NCBI GenBank assembly: GCA_944384895.1
Contig: CALWVB010000022.1
Location: 1 to 33,961, forward strand
Direction: 5' to 3'
DNA length: 33,961 nt
Source of the DNA: an uncultured Clostridia bacterium
GTDB taxonomy: Bacteria > Bacillota > Clostridia > Oscillospirales > Acutalibacteraceae
Shown here: piece by piece, positions 28,421-33,961 of the stretch
How positions within the stretch are numbered: the stretch's first letter is position 1
Layout: every line of letters starts with the position of its first letter
Notes under the pieces: generated by a model
Database searches by the model: none
Told to the model about the DNA's origin: nothing
Seen by the model: the letters and a program-made list of their open reading frames with translations, nothing else
Made by a program: the position numbers and the translations under genes

Positions 28421-28969
28421 TCAGTTGACTCCCTCCTTTACTGTTTTATACATTTCAATAGCTTCGTTTACTGCATTTGATACAGCACGGCTTGTTATAG
28501 TAGCGCCTGATATAGCGTCGATTGTACCGCCGTCCTTTGTAACAGCAACCGATTGAGTAGCATCAAGACCGGAATACTGCCCTTTAAAGGAATCATCTGT
28601 AGCTTTAGCGCCAAGGCCAGGGGTTTCACTATGAGATAAAATATTAATGCCGGATATTTTACCGTCGCTGTCTATACCGGTCATAACTTCAATAGATCCT
28701 CCGTACCCTGTAGCTGATGTTACAAATACATATCCGCCGGTTTTTCCAGAAGCATCTTTGCCTTCATAAGCGTTTTCAGCAATTTCTTCAAATGTTTCAC
28801 AGTCAGGGAGGACAACCTTTTGCGATTGAGCTATTTTTATCACCTGTTGTTCAGCTATTTTATCTTTAGTTATACTATTTGTATAAGCTAATATAAATGT
28901 AATTAATATACATATAACAGTAAGTACAGTAGTAGGCAAAATAACGCCTTTTACTATATTTGCTTTCAT
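28421..28969 (-). CDS. rnfG: Rnf complex flavoprotein subunit RnfG
   Basis: A 182-residue protein with one N-terminal helix (about 9-30) and an extracytoplasmic FMN-binding domain. The flavinylation site is SGATITS near residues 155-161, the threonine being the residue to which ApbE attaches FMN. It passes electrons across the outer face of the membrane between RnfD and the RnfA/E pair. Its ATG overlaps the rnfD stop (ATGA). An apbE gene capable of the modification is encoded upstream in the same cluster. Confidence 0.95.
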   Translation of the reverse strand: MKANIVKGVILPTTVLTVICILITFILAYTNSITKDKIAEQQVIKIAQSQKVVLPDCETFEEIAENAYEGKDASGKTGGYVFVTSATGYGGSIEVMTGIDSDGKISGINILSHSETPGLGAKATDDSFKGQYSGLDATQSVAVTKDGGTIDAISGATITSRAVSNAVNEAIEMYKTVKEGVN

Positions 28970-29970
28970 GCCTTAGCGCCCCCTTTGACCTTTTTCTCTT
29001 TAAGATCGCCAAATGGACGAGGACGGGTAAGACGTTCTATATGAGGAACAAGAAGATTCATAATAATAATTGAATAAGAAACGCCTTCCGGAAGTGATGC
29101 AAAGAAACGGATTATTACAGTTATAAGGCCGCATCCGATTGCAAATATAATTTTACCGGTAAAATTAATAGGAGAAGTTGTATAATCTGTAGCCATAAAT
29201 ATAGCGCCTAAAAGCAAACCGCCGGATAAAAGCTGTGCCGGCAAGAAACTGATAGATGAACCATCTATACCGGCAAAATCCAATATCATCATAAATATAG
29301 CCGCTGTACCGATAAAACAAACAGGGATTATAGGAGAAATAACCTTGCGGGCTATTAAATATATTCCGCCGATAATAAGGGCAATAGCACATGTTTCACC
29401 TAAACATCCTCCGCGAAGCCCCAGCAGCATATTTCCAATAGAAGGAAGACCTTCACCTGATCCTTCAGACATTATAGCAAGAGGAGTAGCGGTTGTAGTA
29501 GCGTCAATACCGCCGTCTTTTATCCAGGCAAGCGGCGCCGGCCAGGTAGTCATCTTAGTTGGGAAGGATACCATAAGAATAATTCTGGCGATTAAAGCAG
29601 GATTTACAAAGTTTTGTCCAATACCACCGAATAACTGTTTTACTACAATTATTGCGATAGCTCCGCCTAATACGCCCATCCAGATAGCATCAAGTGTAGC
29701 CGGAAGATTAAATGAAAGCAGCATACCGGTTACCACAGCTGATAAATCGCCTATTGTATTATCACGTTTTAATATTTTCCTTGATATGTATTCGCTTAAA
29801 ACACATGCTGCAATAGTTGCAGCGGTAATAATAGGCACAATCCAGCCGAATATCACTGTAGCAGCGATAAAAGCAGGAATAAGTGCGATAACAACATCAA
29901 GCATAATACGTCTTGTAGTATCATGAGCTTGAAGATGAGGGGAGGAGGAGACAATAAGTTCTTTTGACAT
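28966..29970 (-). CDS. rnfD: Rnf complex membrane flavoprotein RnfD
   Basis: A 334-residue membrane subunit of the RnfD/NqrB family with about nine or ten hydrophobic helices. The covalent FMN site is expected at the threonine in GGIDATTTATPLA. The start MSKELIVSSSPH follows GGAGG about 12 bp away; an ATG 30 bp upstream would overlap rnfC and lacks family residues. RnfD carries the proposed ion-translocating pathway, sodium or proton; the sequence alone does not decide which. Confidence 0.95.
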   Translation of the reverse strand: MSKELIVSSSPHLQAHDTTRRIMLDVVIALIPAFIAATVIFGWIVPIITAATIAACVLSEYISRKILKRDNTIGDLSAVVTGMLLSFNLPATLDAIWMGVLGGAIAIIVVKQLFGGIGQNFVNPALIARIILMVSFPTKMTTWPAPLAWIKDGGIDATTTATPLAIMSEGSGEGLPSIGNMLLGLRGGCLGETCAIALIIGGIYLIARKVISPIIPVCFIGTAAIFMMILDFAGIDGSSISFLPAQLLSGGLLLGAIFMATDYTTSPINFTGKIIFAIGCGLITVIIRFFASLPEGVSYSIIIMNLLVPHIERLTRPRPFGDLKEKKVKGGAKA

Positions 29971-29974
29971 AATT

Positions 29975-31333
29975 TTATTTAACCTCCTTTTTAGGCGCAT
30001 TTCTTATAATAGATTTAGCAAGACGCATTGCCTGAACTATCCTTCGTCCAGCAGGACAAGCATAAGCACAGCAGCCGCATTCCATACATACCATAGCACC
30101 GGCTTTTTCAAGGCCTTCGGCATCTCTTGCATTTACCAGCTTGGATATTTCAGGAGGAACCAGATGCATAGGACATACCGATACGCATCTTCCGCAACGA
30201 ATACATGCGCCCGGTTCGCGTAATACAGCGTCGTTTTCTAAAAATGCTAATATAGCGTTATTTTGTTTTAATATAGGAAGGGTATCGTCTTTAAGAGCTA
30301 AACCCATCATAGGACCGCCCATCATTAATTTGGATGGTTCTTCTTTATATCCGCCTGCAAAGGAGATTACTTCACTGATAGGAGTACCTATACATACTTC
30401 AACATTCTTAGGCGACCAGATAGCCGAACCATCTATTGTAAGGCGTTTATTTATAAGAGGCATACCAGTTTTAAGATAGCGGGCAAGAAATGATATTGAT
30501 GTAACATTCATAACAATAACGCCCACATCAGACGGTAATTTACCTTTTGGCACCACTCTGCCGGTAGTTTGCTTTATAAGCACTTTTTCAGCGCCTTGAG
30601 GGTATCTGCAAGGAAGAGGCATAACATTGACTTCATGTTTAGGATCATTTGAATTATTAGCTATATCGCTGAGTACCTTTATAGCCTCAGGTTTATTTTT
30701 TTCTATAGCAATTATAACATTTTTAATATTAAGCAGTTCCTTTACATCATATATTCCAGACATAATATCCCAACTATTTTCCATACATTCACGATAGTCG
30801 GCAGTAATATATGGTTCGCATTCAGCTCCGTTTACTACAAGCGTATCTATAGTTACTCCAGCGGGAGGATTAAGCTTAATAAAAGCCGGGAATCCTGCAC
30901 CGCCAAGACCTACTAAACCGGATGCGCGTACAGCTTTAATAAAACTATCCTTATCGGTGATTTTAGGCGGTTTCACACTATCGCTGACAGTCATAAGACC
31001 GTCTGATTCGATTTCAACTGCTTGAGTTGTTTGACCGCCTGGCAACATAATAGAATTTATAGCGCTAACTTTACCTGATATAGGCGAATGAATAGGTGCG
31101 GATACAAATTTATCACTATCGCCTATGACCTGGCCGACTGCTACAATATCGCCAACCTTGACAGTAGGAATACAAGGCGCGCCTATATGTTGCTGCATAG
31201 CAAGTATTACCTTATTGGGGGGCGGCATTTTTACAGTTTCAAATTCGGCTGTATTTTTCCTATGAGGTACAGCCACTCCGCCGCGTGTGCCATAACCCCG
31301 CAGCAAAGTATCACCTTTACTTCTTTGAGACAT
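29975..31333 (-). CDS. rnfC: Rnf complex NADH-side subunit RnfC
   Basis: A 452-residue peripheral subunit with an N-terminal barrel-sandwich region, the glycine-rich FMN/NADH site GLVGLGGAGFPAFIKL, a SLBB-type domain and two C-terminal 4Fe-4S motifs (CIRCGRCVSVCP and CMECGCCAYACP). It reduces NAD+ with electrons delivered through the complex. Two ATGs lie six bases apart. The upstream one (31339) abuts the GGAGG box, so the second (31333, MSQRSKGD) has correct spacing and is preferred. It is the first gene of the rnf block; its stop is 4 bp before the rnfD start. Confidence 0.94.
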   Translation of the reverse strand: MSQRSKGDTLLRGYGTRGGVAVPHRKNTAEFETVKMPPPNKVILAMQQHIGAPCIPTVKVGDIVAVGQVIGDSDKFVSAPIHSPISGKVSAINSIMLPGGQTTQAVEIESDGLMTVSDSVKPPKITDKDSFIKAVRASGLVGLGGAGFPAFIKLNPPAGVTIDTLVVNGAECEPYITADYRECMENSWDIMSGIYDVKELLNIKNVIIAIEKNKPEAIKVLSDIANNSNDPKHEVNVMPLPCRYPQGAEKVLIKQTTGRVVPKGKLPSDVGVIVMNVTSISFLARYLKTGMPLINKRLTIDGSAIWSPKNVEVCIGTPISEVISFAGGYKEEPSKLMMGGPMMGLALKDDTLPILKQNNAILAFLENDAVLREPGACIRCGRCVSVCPMHLVPPEISKLVNARDAEGLEKAGAMVCMECGCCAYACPAGRRIVQAMRLAKSIIRNAPKKEVK

Positions 31334-31557
31334 ATTCATCCTCCATTATAAAAAAGTTATGTAGATAAAAACTATATAAAATTAGTCATACGGGGTACTC
31401 CACTCCCGTAATATAAAATATTTATATATACTATCTATTTATTTAAAATATTAACTATACAAAAGTAATTTTAAAATACAAACATATAAGTTATATTAAA
31501 AAACTAATCTTAATTTAAAATAATAAATAAGACAGTAAAAAGGACTGTTTGATGAGT
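31334..31557. other. Leader region upstream of rnfC
   Basis: About 220 bp, very AT-rich. The one clear structure is a hairpin TACGGG (31389-31394) with CCCGTA (31405-31410), which could be a regulator site or leader fold. Several weak TATA-like boxes occur on the minus strand but I cannot choose a promoter. Confidence 0.4.
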
Positions 31558-31726
31558 GGGACGCCTGCGCAGCGCATCAAAGATGCGCTTAGATGCAAAA
31601 TAATATAAAATAATAAGCAAATTGAATTAAAAAAGAAAACAGATATTTTCTTAAAAAATGTACTTTAAATAGCAAATTATTTTGCGTTTGGCAGTCATAT
31701 TTTATATGACTGCACGCAGGCGTCCC
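31558..31726 (+). repeat. Cloverleaf palindromic element CLE9
   Basis: 169 bp. Outer stem GGGACGCCTGCG with CGCAGGCGTCCC: a G-C pair of the family has become A-T on both strands. First hairpin AGCGCATC/GATGCGCT. Inner arm TGCAAAATAAT/ATTATTTTGCG. Last hairpin GCAGTCATAT/ATATGACTGC, changed on both arms from GCAACC. It lies between the Gx-type gene and rnfC. Confidence 0.92.
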
Positions 31727-31794
31727 ATTTTAGCGTAGCGCAACCAGAAATACTCTATTATAATAAATAATTGTTTTATTTATCTGCGTATTTG

Positions 31795-32352
31795 TTATTT
31801 AAGAAATATTAAACTAAAAAAATATAGTTTGAATTTAGAATTCATAATAGCTTTAGATATAAAATATAAAGTAGTACCGGTTAAAGCTCCGCAAATACCT
31901 CCAAATATTAATAAGACAGGAAGATAACCCCATACAGCGCCTGTAGTAATAATACAAGCGGCTGTTAGTTGTCCAATATTATGCGTTATACCGCCTAAAA
32001 TACCTATACCGATCATACCAAAAGGAGTATTTTTTATTCTTAAAAATATAGTTGTAATAACAGCGCTTAATAATCCGCCGGAAAGACTCATAAAAGCAGC
32101 AGTAAATCCTCTTGTTATACCAGAAAAAAGCCCTTTGACTAAAGCTGTTATAATTGCATATGGTAAACCCATAGTCCAACCGGAAAACATAACTACTATA
32201 TTAGATAAACCTAATTTAGCTCCGGGAGGAAGAAAAGGAAGAGGAGGCATAAGATTTTCTAAAAATCCAAATGTTATAGCCAGCGCACATGTTAAACCGA
32301 TAAACGCAGTACGTATAACGCCGGATTTTATATTAATATGGTTTGTATTCAT
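31795..32352 (-). CDS. Gx/HepT-like membrane protein of the rnf cluster
   Basis: A 185-residue membrane protein of the family annotated as Gx transporter or heptaprenyl diphosphate synthase component I. About five hydrophobic helices are seen. The family-defining loop LPPGAKLGLSNIV lies near 41-53 and GGITHNIGQL near 120. The enzyme name is probably misleading: the fold resembles ECF substrate-binding components, so a small-molecule (possibly flavin-precursor) transport role is conceivable. It is encoded after apbE and the NusG-II gene and before rnfC, a frequent arrangement in anaerobes that links it to Rnf assembly. It starts 35 bp after the NusG-II gene. Confidence 0.82.
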   Translation of the reverse strand: MNTNHINIKSGVIRTAFIGLTCALAITFGFLENLMPPLPFLPPGAKLGLSNIVVMFSGWTMGLPYAIITALVKGLFSGITRGFTAAFMSLSGGLLSAVITTIFLRIKNTPFGMIGIGILGGITHNIGQLTAACIITTGAVWGYLPVLLIFGGICGALTGTTLYFISKAIMNSKFKLYFFSLIFLK

Positions 32353-32387
32353 GCAAACCTCCGGTATATCAAAAAAATTACATAAAA

Positions 32388-32783
32388 TTATCCTGTTATA
32401 GCGTCAGGAATATCAGAGCTATTATTTTCGGTACCTTTAATATATACGGCAACCCGTGCAGGCAGACATACTGCCGATTGGCCTGGTTTATCAAGTTTAC
32501 CTGTATTAACACATATCTTATCTTTACAGCCGGATGATTTAATAAAAGCATATTCATTACTTAGATGCACTGTAACAGGTATATCGCCGTCGATAAAATA
32601 ATCGTAACCGTCAGCAATATTTGATAGGTTAACCGTTAATATTTGTACCCCATCCTTTTCAATATAAGCTGTAAGACTTTGGTTGTTTGGAACAATTAAA
32701 TAATATATAAAAATAATACTTGCCATTATAATTAATAGGATAAGCAAAATATCAGCTTTTTTAAATAAAGGTATATTTTTCAT
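32388..32783 (-). CDS. NusG domain II protein of the rnf cluster
   Basis: A 131-residue protein with an N-terminal transmembrane helix (about 10-29) and an extracytoplasmic NusG-II beta domain. The conserved cysteines are in SGCKDKICVNTGKLDKPGQSAVCLP, which would suit metal or cluster binding or a disulfide. Despite the name it is not a transcription factor. Such proteins are regularly found next to apbE and rnf genes, so a part in Rnf maturation or as an extra subunit is inferred. It begins 2 bp after the apbE stop. Confidence 0.85.
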   Translation of the reverse strand: MKNIPLFKKADILLILLIIMASIIFIYYLIVPNNQSLTAYIEKDGVQILTVNLSNIADGYDYFIDGDIPVTVHLSNEYAFIKSSGCKDKICVNTGKLDKPGQSAVCLPARVAVYIKGTENNSSDIPDAITG

Positions 32784-32785
32784 AA

Positions 32786-33778
32786 TTATGATTTAATAGT
32801 ATAATCAGATGAAATTAATTCAAAGCTATCTTTTATTCCGTCGGTTATATATATATTATTGTTATAATCAACAAATACAGCTTGAGCATTATAAAGCTGA
32901 GCAAGTTTTATTCCTTCATCATAACCTAATACAAAACATGCAGTAGAAAGAGCGTCAGAAATAAGACCGTTTTCATGGATTATTGTAACTGAATGCAAAC
33001 CGCTGTCAGCAGGATATCCAGTTTCAGGATTTAAAATATGATGATATTTTTTACCGTCAACCTCAAAGGTTTTTTCATAATCGCCTGAAGTTGAAACAGT
33101 AACTCCGCCATCTAAAATAAGCCTGCCTAATTCATCGGAACTGTTACCTTTAGGATTGCGAATTGATACAGTCCATTTGTTACCGTCAGGTTTATTACCA
33201 TGCAGCATAATAGAACCGCCCACAGATATAACAGCGGCATCAGTACCGGAATCTTTACAAATTTGCCTTGCTTTATCGCATGCAATACCTTTTCCTACAG
33301 CGCCCAGTTCGATCTGCATATTGTCCGGCATAATTATTTTTTCATTTGTTATTGAGATTTTTTTATAATCAGTAAATTTAAGAGCACTTTTTATTTCATC
33401 TTCTTTAGGAAGACGTTGATTTTTACCGCCAAAATCCCATAATTTTGTTACAGGTAATATAGCCGGGTTAAAAGCTCCGTTTGAATCATTTGCTATTTTA
33501 ATACATTGGCTTATATAATCATATATTCCTGAAATATCATCAGATATTCCATTATTTAAATTATATAACTGGGAATCTTCTATTCTCCATGATATCAGGT
33601 CATTTTCCAATGAAGTAATTTGCTGAATTATTTCAGCAGAACAATTTTTACCATATATAGTTTGCGTTATATAAGTACCCATAGCATATGAATTAGCAGT
33701 TATAGGGGTTTGCGTAATTTTACATCCAGACGTAAATATTATAATAAAACATAAAGATACAATCATAATTTTACGCAT
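32786..33778 (-). CDS. apbE: FAD:protein FMN transferase (ApbE), lipoprotein
   Basis: A 330-residue secreted lipoprotein that moves FMN from FAD onto threonine in the SGAT-type motifs of RnfG and RnfD. The signal peptide is residues 1-18 and the lipid-bearing Cys19 sits in FTSGC, a slightly unusual lipobox. Family motifs are SYAMGTYITQTIYG, ELGAVGKGIACDKA, VSVGGSIMLHG and the magnesium-binding SDALSTACFVLG near the C-terminus. Two ATGs are available. 33784 is only 3 bp after GGGGG, whereas 33778 has a 9-bp spacing and is chosen. It is the first gene of a three-gene run leading to rnf. Confidence 0.94.
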   Translation of the reverse strand: MRKIMIVSLCFIIIFTSGCKITQTPITANSYAMGTYITQTIYGKNCSAEIIQQITSLENDLISWRIEDSQLYNLNNGISDDISGIYDYISQCIKIANDSNGAFNPAILPVTKLWDFGGKNQRLPKEDEIKSALKFTDYKKISITNEKIIMPDNMQIELGAVGKGIACDKARQICKDSGTDAAVISVGGSIMLHGNKPDGNKWTVSIRNPKGNSSDELGRLILDGGVTVSTSGDYEKTFEVDGKKYHHILNPETGYPADSGLHSVTIIHENGLISDALSTACFVLGYDEGIKLAQLYNAQAVFVDYNNNIYITDGIKDSFELISSDYTIKS

Positions 33779-33815
33779 TGACATAATCCCCCATAAATCC
33801 AGACAATTCGATAAA

Positions 33816-33844
33816 AGTATAGCACAAATCTAGACATTTGCCAA
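33816..33844 (-). promoter_or_regulatory. Promoter of the apbE-nusG-Gx unit
   Basis: Minus strand TTGGCA (33844-33839), a 17-bp spacer and TATACT (33821-33816) with TGC just before it, an extended -10. It may also drive rnf by read-through past CLE9. Confidence 0.75.
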
Positions 33845-33910
33845 TTGCCCAATATAGGTAAAGAAGAAAAACATTAGAAATTTTTATACTTATCCTTAAT
33901 ATTAAAAAAT

Positions 33911-33948
33911 AAAAAACACGGCAATAAATTTTAGTTTATTGCCGTGTT
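33911..33948 (-). terminator. Terminator of a gene beyond the right edge
   Basis: A perfect 14-bp stem AACACGGCAATAAA with TTTATTGCCGTGTT, followed on the minus strand by a long T run. It would end a leftward gene lying to the right of the window. Confidence 0.8.
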
Positions 33949-33961
33949 ATATTAAAAATTA

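Overview
The window is a gene-dense, AT-rich stretch from a strictly anaerobic, low-GC Bacillota (Firmicutes). The evidence is strong GGAGG ribosome-binding sites, sigma-A-type promoters, RNase Y, a T-box leader, Gls24/FakA proteins and a six-gene rnf operon in the clostridial order C-D-G-E-A-B preceded by apbE. Negativicutes and Clostridia both fit; I cannot place the genus from this sequence alone.

Layout. 1-8.3 kb: a leftward group (cupin, jelly-roll protein, membrane metallophosphoesterase), a lone 5S rRNA with its own promoter and terminator, then a rightward group of a NifZ-like cysteine desulfurase, ThiI (tRNA 4-thiouridine) and an unusual membrane-anchored CinA. A 294-bp inverted repeat brackets this whole segment. 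8.4-11.7 kb: RNase Y (leftward) and a DUF815-type AAA ATPase (rightward). 12.0-12.7 kb: an IS200-type element whose transposase carries an internal stop. 12.7-19.6 kb: branched-chain amino acid genes on the minus strand, in the order promoter, T-box, ilvB, ilvN, ilvC, ilvD. They are interrupted by two copies of a palindromic element and by an array of 91-bp tandem repeats. 20.2-25.7 kb: Gls24-like protein, FakA-like kinase, RecG (apparently starting at AUA), a WecG/TagA glycosyltransferase and a 49-residue membrane peptide. 26.2-33.8 kb: apbE, a NusG-domain-II protein and a Gx/HepT-like membrane protein, then rnfCDGEAB, a set thought to build and flavinylate the Rnf ion-pumping ferredoxin:NAD+ oxidoreductase.

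The most striking feature is a family of nine intergenic elements (called CLE1-CLE9 here), 133-175 bp long. Each folds as a four-way cloverleaf: a GC-rich outer stem (GGGGCGCCYGCG), a hairpin on AGCGCATC, an AT-rich inner arm starting TGCAAAA, and a hairpin usually on GCAACCATAT. Base changes between copies are matched by changes in the pairing strand in all four stems, while the loop of the inner arm diverges freely. They sit only between genes, about one per 3.8 kb, including inside the ilv cluster and between apbE-nusG-Gx and rnf. I do not recognise them as a named family. They are the best candidate here for an undescribed element. The 91-bp array next to ilvC is the second.
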